From Deltaproteobacteria bacterium (lineage in GTDB: Bacteria > Desulfobacterota > Syntrophia > Syntrophales > Smithellaceae): a stretch of 48,031 nt of DNA. Shown here piece after piece: positions 1 through 8,311 of this stretch (positions are counted from its first letter, which is position 1; every line of letters starts with the position of its first letter). The translations under genes and the position numbers were made by a program. Below the pieces are notes generated by a model. That model saw only the letters and a program-made list of their open reading frames with translations. It made no database searches and was not told the origin of the DNA. The DNA lies in assembly GCA_021372815.1 (NCBI GenBank), contig JAJFTS010000295.1, positions 1 to 48,031 on the forward strand, read 5' to 3'.

Positions 1-85
1 CGATGTTGAGCCGCTGCAAAAAATAACGCCAGATGATCCGGCTCAAAAATAAAATTAAAAATATAAGTAAAAGTGCTTTCTCCAT
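1..85 (-). CDS. N-terminus of a small membrane protein, cut by the window edge
   Basis: Only the first 28 codons lie in the window. The peptide begins MEKALLLIFLILFLSR, a hydrophobic stretch followed by basic residues, so it is probably a membrane anchor or signal anchor. The ATG has a clear ribosome binding site (AGGTGA, 6 nt upstream on the minus strand). It is divergent from the men operon. No family can be assigned from so few residues. An inverted repeat at 89-109 pairs the ribosome binding site with an upstream complementary hexamer. Confidence 0.6.
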   Translation of the reverse strand, partial: MEKALLLIFLILFLSRIIWRYFLQRLNI

Positions 86-199
86 AAATCACCTGTATCA
101 AAAAGGTGACTATAAATTGCACAATCACACTCTCCGGTCAAGAGACAACTCATATTGCAACTATGATCCCGCGATGCCTTCAAAACATCCTACTTTTTC

Positions 200-229
200 T
201 TGACACACAACATACTTCTTTCCTATACT
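200..229 (+). promoter_or_regulatory. Sigma-70 promoter of the men operon
   Basis: TTGACA at 200-205 and TATACT at 224-229 are separated by 18 bases. This is a near-consensus sigma-70 promoter. The expected start point is near 236, giving a leader of about 90 nt before menF. I see no riboswitch-like fold in that leader. Confidence 0.7.
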
Positions 230-324
230 GCCGCAGCAAAAAGCAAGCTTGATTCAAGAACAAACACGATGCATACGGCGTATCGGCTGTCTGGATTGAT
301 AAAGCGCTTGTCTGCCGAATAAAT

Positions 325-1446
325 ATGAAAGTGATGCACGTGAACAAGCTGATCGATACCATTAATCATTTAATCAACAGTGACCATCCTTTTGCCGTAT
401 TTTTTTATCCCGGAGAAAAGGAGCCGGAACTGGTTTTGCAGCAAAAAAAACGTGTGCATAAATTAATGTCCTTGAGCGACCTGAACAATCAAAAAGGATT
501 CGTCTTTGCCCCTTTTTATATTTCCGGCGATTATCCTCTGGTAATGATTGAGCCGGATATTCACGTAAAAGGATATCAAGCCATCACCGGGCTTCCAAAT
601 ATGATATCATCCGGCAAGCTGTCGTCTGCCGGAAAAACAAAAGGAGAGCACTGCGATGTCAGCAAAGCGGATTACATAAAATTATTAAATAAGTCGATTG
701 ATGAAATCAAGGCCGGAGAATTCGAAAAAGTGATCATCTCCCGAACAATCTCCGCAAATATTCCCGGGGAAACGACAACGGGGGATTTGTTTATAAAATT
801 GAAGGAAAAGCTCGACAGGGCTTTTGTTTATCTTGTTTCACTTCCCGGGACAGGCACCTGGCTGGGCGGAACGCCGGAATTACTGCTGACGAAAACAAAC
901 GGCGCCTATCGCACGGTTTCACTTGCCGGCACGGTTCCCCTTAACGGGGCAGGTCATGAAATAGAATGGTCTGCAGAAATGAAGATGGAACAGCAAATCG
1001 TCACGGACTTCATAGCCGATAATTTAAGATCATTTCAAATCGAAAATTGTTCCCAAACGGGACCGGTTACCGAATTTGCGGGTAATGTTGCCCATCTTAA
1101 AACCATTTTTGAATTTTCCGGCAATAAAATAGAGGAACAGCTTATACCGTTTATTAAAGCAATTCACCCGGGACCGGCCATCTGCGGTTTTCCGAAAGAA
1201 GCAGCGAGAGAATACGTCTTAGAAAACGAAAGCCACCGGAGGGAATATTACTGCGGATTTTTGGGCAACTGGAAGATGGGAGACGAACTGCGGCTGTTTG
1301 TGAATATCCGCTGTATGAAAATACTGGCCGATCGCGCCGTCATCTATGTCGGAGGAGGCATCACCTCCGGTTCAACACCGGAAAGCGAATGGGACGAAAC
1401 CGAGCACAAGGCAAAATCCTTGTTATCCGTCATCGGGAAGAATTAA
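325..1446 (+). CDS. menF: Isochorismate synthase
   Basis: Converts chorismate to isochorismate, the committed first step of menaquinone synthesis; cytoplasmic and Mg-dependent in this family. The 373-residue protein has the chorismate-binding fold over roughly residues 105-370, with the recognisable blocks EKVIISRT, FAGNVAHLKT, HPGPAICGFPKEAA and YCGFLGNW. The length is slightly shorter than typical MenF but similar to EntC-type enzymes; the missing part would be the variable N-terminus. No strong ribosome binding site precedes the ATG at 325. A second in-frame ATG at 334 is possible, and a stop at 250 with no start between rules out a longer form. First gene of the men operon; its stop is one base before the menD start. 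The menD gene next door favours MenF over a siderophore or salicylate synthase. Confidence 0.9.
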   Translation: MKVMHVNKLIDTINHLINSDHPFAVFFYPGEKEPELVLQQKKRVHKLMSLSDLNNQKGFVFAPFYISGDYPLVMIEPDIHVKGYQAITGLPNMISSGKLSSAGKTKGEHCDVSKADYIKLLNKSIDEIKAGEFEKVIISRTISANIPGETTTGDLFIKLKEKLDRAFVYLVSLPGTGTWLGGTPELLLTKTNGAYRTVSLAGTVPLNGAGHEIEWSAEMKMEQQIVTDFIADNLRSFQIENCSQTGPVTEFAGNVAHLKTIFEFSGNKIEEQLIPFIKAIHPGPAICGFPKEAAREYVLENESHRREYYCGFLGNWKMGDELRLFVNIRCMKILADRAVIYVGGGITSGSTPESEWDETEHKAKSLLSVIGKN

Positions 1447-1447
1447 C

Positions 1448-3130
1448 ATGATATCAGTAAAAAAAAATGTTCAATATATGGCGGCAATTCTCCTCAAAAA
1501 GGGAATATCCGATATCGTATTTTCGCCAGGATCGAGAAACGCCCCCCTCATTAATACCTTTACCGCCATGGACCAATTCCGATGCATCAATATCGTGGAT
1601 GAGCGCAGCGCGGGATTTTTCGCTTTGGGCATGGCGCTACATTTGCAAAAACCGGTGGCCATTGCCTGCACGTCCGGCTCGGCGGTTCTGAATTATGCGC
1701 CGGCCATTGTCGAAGCCTATTACCAAAAAATACCTCTTTTGATTCTTACGGCGGATCGTCCTCCGGAATGGATCGATCAGGGCGACGGTCAGACCATCCG
1801 TCAGGGCGATATTTACAGAAACTATGTCCGCAGCAGTTACTCTCTCACGGACAGGGTCGAAAACGCCAACGATGAATGGTACATTGCCGGAATCATCAAC
1901 CGGGCCGTCAACGATCTGACACATCCGGAATTTGCCCCGGTGCATATCAATATTCCTTTTTCCGAACCTTTATACGAACTGATCGATGCGCCATTGCCGG
2001 AACCGAAAATTACCAATCTACACCGGCAGACAGAAACCGAAGGCATTTCGGATGCCGCCGTAAAAAAATTTACCGCGCTTTGGAATCAAAGCAAAAATAA
2101 AATGATTATCGCCGGACAGATGCCCTCCGCAAACGGGCTTAGCGTTGTTTTGAACAATCTGGCGGATGATTCTTCCGTAACCGTGCTGACAGAAACAACT
2201 TCCAATCTGAAAGGAGGCAATTTCATCTCTTGCATAGATAATGTTTTATCGCCAATCGAAAAGGAACAGGATTATGCCCCCGACTTGCTGATAACGCTGG
2301 GCGGACAAATCGTCTCCAGGAAAATTAAGATCTTTCTGAGAAAAAACAGGCCGAAGACGCACTGCCACTTTTCCCGCACCGGCGAACATACGGACACGTT
2401 CCAGTCTCTTACGGATATTTTTCCTGACGATCCCGTGCTTTTTTTCAATTCGGTTAATGATTTCATATGTCCCTGCGAATCCGATTTCGGAAACAGGTGG
2501 AAACAACTTGACTGCATAACCCGGCAGCGGCATGATGTTTTTCTGGAAAAATGCAGATTTTCCGATTTGAAGGTGTTTCAGATCATCATGAAGCATTTAC
2601 CCGACCACTCCATTCTGCACCTGTCCAACAGCACGCCTGTTCGCTATTCTCAGTTGTTTGTCTGCGACAAAGACATCACCTTCATGTCGAACCGCGGCGT
2701 CAGCGGCATTGACGGCGTCGTCTCCACAGCTGCCGGAACGGCTTATGCGACGGATAAAATTACGACAGTGATTACCGGCGATCTGGCTTTTTTTTACGAT
2801 TCCAATGCTCTCTGGAACAAGCACCTTTCCAGCAATCTCCGGATTATCGTTATCAACAACTGCGGGGGAGGAATTTTCCGGTTTCTTGACGGATCATCGG
2901 CCATGCCGGCGCTGGAAGCACATTTTGAAGCAAGGCACAATTACCGGGCGGCAAAAGTTGCCTGGGCATACGGGCTGGATTGTTTTACTGCCGCAGATGA
3001 AAAAACTCTTACCGAAGGACTGAAATGGCTTTATGCTTCCGATTTTACCCGAACGGCTGTGCTGGAAGTCGTTACGCCGACGGAGCAAAACGCTGAAATA
3101 TTAAAAGCGTATTTCAATTATTTAAGATAA
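1448..3130 (+). CDS. menD: SEPHCHC synthase (2-succinyl-5-enolpyruvyl-6-hydroxy-3-cyclohexene-1-carboxylate synthase)
   Basis: Thiamin-diphosphate enzyme that joins isochorismate and 2-oxoglutarate with loss of CO2. The 560-residue protein begins MISVKKNVQY. An in-frame extension to 1346 exists but lies inside menF and is unlikely. The N-terminal pyrimidine-binding domain includes FSPGSRNAPL and the DERSAGFFALG segment with the catalytic-type Glu. The C-terminal diphosphate-binding domain has GDLAFFYDSNAL followed by NNCGGGIFRFL, the GDG...NN-type ThDP/Mg motif of this family. Length agrees with MenD. One base separates it from menF, so translation is probably coupled. MenD is diagnostic of the o-succinylbenzoate menaquinone route rather than the futalosine route. 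Confidence 0.95.
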   Translation: MISVKKNVQYMAAILLKKGISDIVFSPGSRNAPLINTFTAMDQFRCINIVDERSAGFFALGMALHLQKPVAIACTSGSAVLNYAPAIVEAYYQKIPLLILTADRPPEWIDQGDGQTIRQGDIYRNYVRSSYSLTDRVENANDEWYIAGIINRAVNDLTHPEFAPVHINIPFSEPLYELIDAPLPEPKITNLHRQTETEGISDAAVKKFTALWNQSKNKMIIAGQMPSANGLSVVLNNLADDSSVTVLTETTSNLKGGNFISCIDNVLSPIEKEQDYAPDLLITLGGQIVSRKIKIFLRKNRPKTHCHFSRTGEHTDTFQSLTDIFPDDPVLFFNSVNDFICPCESDFGNRWKQLDCITRQRHDVFLEKCRFSDLKVFQIIMKHLPDHSILHLSNSTPVRYSQLFVCDKDITFMSNRGVSGIDGVVSTAAGTAYATDKITTVITGDLAFFYDSNALWNKHLSSNLRIIVINNCGGGIFRFLDGSSAMPALEAHFEARHNYRAAKVAWAYGLDCFTAADEKTLTEGLKWLYASDFTRTAVLEVVTPTEQNAEILKAYFNYLR

Positions 3131-3157
3131 ATACATTCATGAGGTTAAAAATATATT

Positions 3158-3982
3158 ATGAGTAAAAAAAGAAACTGGAAACAAATTAAGGAATATGAAG
3201 ATATCCTTTTCGAGTTCTGGCAGGGCATCGCGAAGATCACCATCAACCGGCCAAGATACCGCAACGCTTTCCGGCCTACAACAACCCTGGAAATGAGTGA
3301 CGCCCTGCGCCTGTGCAAAGAAGACCATGCGATAAATGTCGTTGTTTTTACCGGCACGGGAGATAAAGCATTTTGCTCGGGCGGTGATCAAAACCTCAAA
3401 GGCAAGGGAGGCTACATAGGCAAAGACGGCGTTCCCCGGCTGAATGTACTGGATGTCCAAAAACAGATACGCTCCTTGCCGAAACCGGTTATCGCCATGG
3501 TCAACGGTTACGCCATCGGCGGCGGGCATGTCCTTCATCTAGTCTGCGATCTGAGCATCGCATCGGAAAACGCTATATTCGGACAAACGGGCCCCAAAGT
3601 AGGGAGCTTTGACGCCGGTTTCGGCTCGTCTTATCTGGCCAGCATTGTCGGTCAGAAAAAAGCACGGGAGATATGGTTCCTGTGCCGACAATATTCCGCC
3701 GCGGAAGCGCTGGCCATGGGCATGGTCAACAAGGTTGTGCCGCTTGACAAACTGGAAGATGAAGTTATAGCGTGGGCAAAAGAAATGATGATCTATAGTC
3801 CAATGGCACTGCGGATGATAAAACTCGGCCTGAACGCCGATCTGGACGGACAGGCGGGTCTGCAGGAATTCGCCGGAAATGCGACGCTGTTGTATTATCT
3901 CACGGAAGAAGCTCAGGAAGGCAAAAACGCTTTTCTGGAAAAAAGACTTCCCAAGTTTCATAAATACCCCAAATTCCCATGA
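3158..3982 (+). CDS. menB: 1,4-dihydroxy-2-naphthoyl-CoA synthase
   Basis: Crotonase-superfamily enzyme that closes the second ring of the naphthoquinone by an intramolecular Claisen (Dieckmann) reaction on o-succinylbenzoyl-CoA. The 274-residue protein has the oxyanion-hole segment CSGGDQ near residue 72 and [11 protein letters not shown] near residue 118. The block [12 protein letters not shown] near residue 148 carries the glycine found in bicarbonate-dependent MenB enzymes. The C-terminal [14 protein letters not shown] tail is typical of the family. It lies 27 nt after menD and overlaps menA by 4 nt. Length and motifs separate it from ordinary enoyl-CoA hydratases. Confidence 0.95.
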   Translation: MSKKRNWKQIKEYEDILFEFWQGIAKITINRPRYRNAFRPTTTLEMSDALRLCKEDHAINVVVFTGTGDKAFCSGGDQNLKGKGGYIGKDGVPRLNVLDVQKQIRSLPKPVIAMVNGYAIGGGHVLHLVCDLSIASENAIFGQTGPKVGSFDAGFGSSYLASIVGQKKAREIWFLCRQYSAAEALAMGMVNKVVPLDKLEDEVIAWAKEMMIYSPMALRMIKLGLNADLDGQAGLQEFAGNATLLYYLTEEAQEGKNAFLEKRLPKFHKYPKFP

Positions 3983-4893
3983 CCGCAAGAGATATCAGCA
4001 CATGGATAGAAGCGGCAAGACTCAGAACGCTGCCGTTGGCAATGTCGAGTATTATAACCGGCAGTGCTCTGGCGCGGTTTGATGGAACATTTAATTGGTG
4101 CGTGTTTATGCCGGCTTTACTGACCGCTGTTTTTCTGCAAATCTTATCCAATCTGGCCAATGACTACGGCGATGCCGTAAAAGGTACGGATAACACTGGC
4201 CGGATCGGTCCGTCACGTGCCGTGCAGTCGGGAGCAATAACACCGGCGCAGATGAAAAAAGGAATTGCGTTTACAGCGTTTGCCGCCGTCTTTACTGGTA
4301 TATGGCTTGTCCGCGAAGGGTTAGATAGTCTTCCCCTGGTTGATTACATCGTTTTCCTGTTTCTTGGTCTGGCTTCTGTGATTGCCGCATTGACCTACAC
4401 ACTCGGCAAAAAACCTTACGGTTACAGCGGATTCGGAGATATTGCCGTATTTCTGTTCTTCGGTTTGATTGGAGTTTTAGGCACCTATTTTCTTCACCGG
4501 CACGAACTCTCCCTGGAAGCCGCTTTGATGGCCGCAGTGATCGGGTTGTTCAGTATGGGGGTTTTGAATTTAAACAACATGCGGGACATGGAAAATGACA
4601 GGCGTTGCGGCAAAATAACCATCGCCGTTAAACTGGGCATGGCCGGAGCAAAAACATATCACTTGTTTCTTATTATATCGGGGCTGCTCGGTGCAACTGT
4701 TTTTACCGCATTGCATTTTAAATCAGTCGGGCAACTGGCCATCTTTTTGATCTTTCCGGTATTCATTCGTGACGTTCATGCCGTCTCAAAAATTAAAGAT
4801 CATCGCGAGCTGGACCCTTTTCTTAAAAAGCTCGCGCTGTCCACGTTCATTTTTTCCATCTTATTCGGGATCGGACTGGTTTGGCATTTATGA
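3979..4893 (+). CDS. menA: 1,4-dihydroxy-2-naphthoate polyprenyltransferase
   Basis: Integral-membrane UbiA-family prenyltransferase that attaches the polyprenyl tail to 1,4-dihydroxy-2-naphthoate, giving demethylmenaquinone. The 304-residue protein has about eight hydrophobic segments. The two aspartate-rich motifs expected for Mg-prenyl-diphosphate binding are visible: [12 protein letters not shown] near residue 55 and [14 protein letters not shown] near residue 199. The start overlaps the menB stop (ATGA) and its stop overlaps the menC start in the same way, so translational coupling is likely. In many bacteria menA lies apart from the other men genes; here it sits in the middle of the operon. 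Confidence 0.93.
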   Translation: MTARDISTWIEAARLRTLPLAMSSIITGSALARFDGTFNWCVFMPALLTAVFLQILSNLANDYGDAVKGTDNTGRIGPSRAVQSGAITPAQMKKGIAFTAFAAVFTGIWLVREGLDSLPLVDYIVFLFLGLASVIAALTYTLGKKPYGYSGFGDIAVFLFFGLIGVLGTYFLHRHELSLEAALMAAVIGLFSMGVLNLNNMRDMENDRRCGKITIAVKLGMAGAKTYHLFLIISGLLGATVFTALHFKSVGQLAIFLIFPVFIRDVHAVSKIKDHRELDPFLKKLALSTFIFSILFGIGLVWHL

Positions 4894-5948
4894 TGAAAGC
4901 CGACTATAAGAAGTACATCCTGCATTTTAAGCAACCGGCGGGAACATCAAGAGGCGTCTACACGGAAAGAGCCAGCTGGTTCATATTTGTTTTCGACAGC
5001 GACAATCCCGCGCAGATCGGCATCGGTGAGTGTGCTCCCCTGCCGGGACTCAGCCCTGAACTGAACGCAGGCTTTACAGAAAGACTCGCGGATGTATGCA
5101 AAAACATTGAACGCTATCGCGATTTGACGCCGACTGACCTGGCGGAATTCTCCTCGATAAAAATGGGACTGGAAACGGCTTTTCTCGATTATCAAAATAA
5201 AGGGACTAAAATATTTTATCGCAATGAGTTTACCGAAGGAAAGCGGGGAATTAAAATCAACGGCCTGGTCTGGATGGGAAGGCCGGAATTTCTTGACGAA
5301 CAGATACGCAGCAAACTGAACGACGGATATACCTGTATTAAATTAAAAGTCGGCGCTATTGATTTTGAGGCCGAACTTGCGCTCATCAAAAAAATCCGCA
5401 GAGAGTATGGGGCACAGGACGTTGAAATCCGGGTTGACGCCAACGGAGCTTTCCATCCGGCGGAAGCGATGGACAAATTGAAGGCGCTGGCCGCCCTTGA
5501 CGTTCATTCGATCGAACAACCGGTGAAGACGGGACAGCATGACTTTCTGGCGCGGTTATGCAAAGAGAGTCCCCTGCCCGTTGCCCTAGATGAAGAATTA
5601 ATCGGCATCCATTCTCTCAGTCAGAAGCAGGATTTGATCAATGATATTCGTCCACAATTTCTGGTGCTCAAGCCGTCTCTGCACGGCGGGTTCGGCGGCT
5701 GCCGCGAATGGATTGAACTTGCCGGCGCGTCAAATACGGGATGGTGGATCACGTCCGCTCTTGAATCGAACATCGGCCTCAACGCCATTGCTCAATGGAC
5801 TTACACCCTGGAAAATAAGCTGCATCACGGTCTGGGAACCGGATTATTATTTACGAACAATTTCGATTCTCCTCTTTATCTGGAGAACACTGAATTAAAA
5901 TACGACATCAACAAAACATGGGGGCTGTCCTCACTGCTGAATGACTAA
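4890..5948 (+). CDS. menC: o-Succinylbenzoate synthase
   Basis: Enolase-superfamily dehydratase that converts SHCHC to o-succinylbenzoate. The 352-residue protein shows the superfamily's active-site pattern in order: KLKVGA (the acid/base Lys pair) near residue 153, DANGAF near residue 182, EQPV near residue 209, ALDEEL (metal ligands and following region) near residue 233, and LKPSLHGG with the second base Lys. The chosen start is the ATG at 4890, overlapping the menA stop as ATGA; the next ATG at 4893 is also possible. The 3' end overlaps menE by 8 nt. Enolase-superfamily members can racemise other substrates, but the operon context fixes the MenC role. Confidence 0.93.
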   Translation: MMKADYKKYILHFKQPAGTSRGVYTERASWFIFVFDSDNPAQIGIGECAPLPGLSPELNAGFTERLADVCKNIERYRDLTPTDLAEFSSIKMGLETAFLDYQNKGTKIFYRNEFTEGKRGIKINGLVWMGRPEFLDEQIRSKLNDGYTCIKLKVGAIDFEAELALIKKIRREYGAQDVEIRVDANGAFHPAEAMDKLKALAALDVHSIEQPVKTGQHDFLARLCKESPLPVALDEELIGIHSLSQKQDLINDIRPQFLVLKPSLHGGFGGCREWIELAGASNTGWWITSALESNIGLNAIAQWTYTLENKLHHGLGTGLLFTNNFDSPLYLENTELKYDINKTWGLSSLLND

Positions 5949-7029
5949 AACAATAAACATGGCCGCTTTGTGGCGCGACAAATCCGCTTTTGCAGATTAT
6001 TGCCGGAATAAACTGAACGATCCGCATTACACCAACTGGGACCGGGCCCTGCTGGCTTTCATCGCCGAATGGTTCGATAAAAACGATTTTGTCACCGTCC
6101 ATACCTCCGGCAGCACCGGCGCGCCGAAACCGCTGAAAATCAAAAAGCAGCGCATGATCAGCAGCGCCCGCATGACGCTTGACTATCTGGGGCTGCGGGA
6201 AGGCGACCGGGCGCTGCTCTGCCTGCCTGCGGATTACATCGCCGGGAAAATGATGATTGTCCGTTCTCTGGTGGGAAATCTGAATCTTACCGCCATAGAA
6301 CCGCGGGGCAATCCGCTGGAAAACATGGATGACGAATTCGATTTGGCGGCAATGATCCCCCTTCAGGTTTACAATATCCTGAATCATCCCGACGGGCGAA
6401 AAAAGATCGAACGGATAAGAAAACTTCTTGTCGGCGGTGGAGCCATATCTGCGCCGCTTGAGGAGAAACTAAAGGAACTGAACAACGAGAATTTCTCAAC
6501 CTATGGTATGACAGAAACCGTCTCGCATATAGCCCTGCGCAGACTAAACGGCACAGGACGCTCGTCTCATTATACAACCCTGCCGGGCGTGACGATCAGC
6601 CGGAACAAGAATGACTGTTTGATTATTGATGCTCCTGCCATAGCGGACGGTACGGTGAAGACCCGCGACATTGTGCGCATTATCGAAAAAAACAAATTTG
6701 AAGTCCTGGGACGGCTGGACAACGTCATCAATTCCGGCGGAATAAAACACAACCCGGAAATCATTGAAAAGAAAATTGAAAACCTTATCTCCGACAGGTT
6801 TATTGTTTCATCGGTTCCCGATATCCGTCTGGGAAATAAAATTGTCCTGATCATTGAAACATCCACGCCGCAGAAATACGTTTCCTCCGATTTTAAAAAT
6901 TCTTTAATCGGAAAACTGCCGGAGTTCGAACGGCCCAGGGATTTACTCTTTCTGGAGAGCTTCCCCGAAACCGGCAATTCCAAAATCAAGCGGAAAAAAA
7001 TTACCGATCGGGCTCTTGCCGGCAAATAA
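5941..7029 (+). CDS. menE: o-Succinylbenzoate--CoA ligase
   Basis: AMP-forming acyl-CoA ligase that activates o-succinylbenzoate for MenB. At 362 residues it is shorter than most ligases of the superfamily, as expected for compact MenE proteins. Visible motifs are the phosphate-binding loop TSGSTGAPKPL near residue 56, YGMTETVSHIA near residue 184, the hinge GRLDNVINSGGIKHNP near residue 259, and the C-terminal GNSKIKRKK that carries the adenylation-type lysine. It overlaps menC by 8 nt and is the last gene of the operon. No obvious factor-independent terminator follows before the convergent gene at 7168. Confidence 0.93.
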   Translation: MTKTINMAALWRDKSAFADYCRNKLNDPHYTNWDRALLAFIAEWFDKNDFVTVHTSGSTGAPKPLKIKKQRMISSARMTLDYLGLREGDRALLCLPADYIAGKMMIVRSLVGNLNLTAIEPRGNPLENMDDEFDLAAMIPLQVYNILNHPDGRKKIERIRKLLVGGGAISAPLEEKLKELNNENFSTYGMTETVSHIALRRLNGTGRSSHYTTLPGVTISRNKNDCLIIDAPAIADGTVKTRDIVRIIEKNKFEVLGRLDNVINSGGIKHNPEIIEKKIENLISDRFIVSSVPDIRLGNKIVLIIETSTPQKYVSSDFKNSLIGKLPEFERPRDLLFLESFPETGNSKIKRKKITDRALAGK

Positions 7030-7167
7030 CCCCGATCAGCAAAGAAAAAAAGGGTGGACGGAATATTTTCGTCAGTTGATTATAATAATTAATTGTTGTC
7101 CCTGTTTAGACGTAAATAATTTCCATTAACTTACAATTTTAAGGGCGTCCCTGTGTTCTCATTATCC

Positions 7168-7506
7168 CTAATCAAGAAAATAATTTAATACAAGTGAGAA
7201 AATCGAAAAGACTAATGCAGCAAACAATGCCGGCCAAAAACCGGAAATGTAAAATCCCTTAACGATTGCTGAAACAAGCCAAAACATCAAAGCATTAATG
7301 ACTAAAATAAATAATCCCAATGTCAGCAAATTAATCGGTAAAGTAAGCAGAATTAAAATTGGTTTGATTAAAGCATTTACAAAAGCCAGTACCAAGGCCG
7401 CAACGAGGGCCGTCCCGAAATTCTTAATTTCTATTCCAGGAACAATATAAGGGATGAGCATTAATAAAACCGCATTAACAACCCAACGAAGAATAGTGTT
7501 TAACAT
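7168..7506 (-). CDS. Phage-holin-family (YvlD-like) small membrane protein
   Basis: A 112-residue, almost entirely hydrophobic protein with about four membrane segments. It resembles the widespread 'phage holin family IV / YvlD' proteins in length, in the N-terminal LRWVVNAVLLMLIPYIVPGI segment, and in the NALIKPILILLTLPINLLTLG core, which is the hallmark of that family. Despite the name these are chromosomal proteins of uncertain function; in Bacillus the homolog is linked to envelope stress, but nothing here shows that role. It is convergent with menE. Ribosome binding site AGGAGG precedes the ATG. Confidence 0.85.
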   Translation of the reverse strand: MLNTILRWVVNAVLLMLIPYIVPGIEIKNFGTALVAALVLAFVNALIKPILILLTLPINLLTLGLFILVINALMFWLVSAIVKGFYISGFWPALFAALVFSIFSLVLNYFLD

Positions 7507-7790
7507 AAAACCTCCTGTAATTTGTTTTAAAACCTAACTCCGGAGACATTTTACTAGTTCTTCAAGATTAAAGCTTCGCTTTTTTAGCAAATGCGAGAAA
7601 CTTATATTTCAATGAGTCTCCATTTTTCTTCTACGGGATGAAAAAATATTTTAATGAATACAGGCACGGAACTTGAAATACAAGTTCCCAGATTTAAACT
7701 AACATTACAAATTTATTTTAGTGAAACATGCAAAACCGCGGACATCATATCGCGGGATGGAGTTTTATATCCCTGCTTTGCGGGATCATT

Positions 7791-7816
7791 CCCAATCCCG
7801 ATGTATCGGGATTGGG
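7791..7816. repeat. Perfect 12-bp inverted repeat, 2-nt spacer
   Basis: CCCAATCCCGAT, then GT, then its exact reverse complement. No T-tract follows, so it is not a standard terminator. It resembles the short genome-wide palindromes found between genes in many bacteria. Confidence 0.7.
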
Positions 7817-7841
7817 TAGTTCGACTTACTCTTCAAACTTC

Positions 7842-7859
7842 GTTCCGATCAGTCGGAAC
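7842..7859. repeat. 7-bp inverted repeat with TCAG loop
   Basis: GTTCCGA-TCAG-TCGGAAC, a perfect stem. It lies 25 bases after the 12-bp palindrome and is not followed by a T-tract. Confidence 0.55.
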
Positions 7860-8022
7860 TCGTTTTCAGAGAATCTCACTACAACTTACAAGTTTCACTG
7901 CGCTGCGCTTTTGAAGCTTGAGTCTCATTAACTCCTTTTTTTAAAAATAATTCAAGAAAAAACTTTTAATTACAGTGAATTGTGACGAGTGAATAGTAAA
8001 TAGTGGATGGTGAAAAAGCTAG

Positions 8023-8042
8023 ATTCCGGCTTGCACCGGAAT
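8023..8042. repeat. 7-bp inverted repeat of the ATTCCGG...CCGGAAT type
   Basis: ATTCCGG-CTTGCA-CCGGAAT. This hairpin type (ATTCCGG, short loop, CCGGAAT followed by GA) is a common dispersed intergenic repeat in several proteobacterial lineages. Only one copy is seen in this window. Confidence 0.55.
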
Positions 8043-8146
8043 GATGGAAAGATTGCCACGTTCACTCTCGTGAACTCGCAATGAGCGTAATGGCAAACAG
8101 GCAGGAATTCGCAAATACCCCCGATTTTCCAAGGCAGAAATACCGC

Positions 8147-8175
8147 TTGACAGAAGAATTATCCGGTTATATAAA
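8147..8175 (+). promoter_or_regulatory. Sigma-70 promoter of the acyl-CoA ligase operon
   Basis: TTGACA at 8147-8152 and TATAAA at 8170-8175 with a 17-base spacer. The predicted start is near 8182, giving a leader of about 130 nt before the first ligase gene. No MerR-type long (19-20 bp) spacer is present, so the MerR protein encoded in the operon does not obviously act here in the classic way. Confidence 0.65.
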
Positions 8176-8311
8176 CCAGTTAACGTAAGGTGGGCTTAAC
8201 AACAAAATATCTTTTAATATTAGAAGATTATCATTTTTGCCCTGTTTACGTGAATTGCATTTAATAATTGATTCCACAATAAATAATCTAACGACTTGGG
8301 GAGGATGCAAA

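Larger units (their letters stand above)
7507..8146. other. Gene-free stretch rich in short hairpins
   Basis: No ORF here has a convincing start, codon use or family resemblance. Base composition is uneven, with AT-rich ends and blocks of GC-rich hairpin. Three separate perfect inverted repeats occur (7791-7816, 7842-7859 and 8023-8042). The arrangement resembles repetitive extragenic sequence or decayed mobile DNA, but no transposase remnant is visible. Confidence 0.5.

Noticed and set aside
7654-7914. An 86-codon plus-strand ORF in the hairpin-rich gap
   Set aside because: It runs straight through two palindromes, has no ribosome binding site and its sequence is not protein-like.
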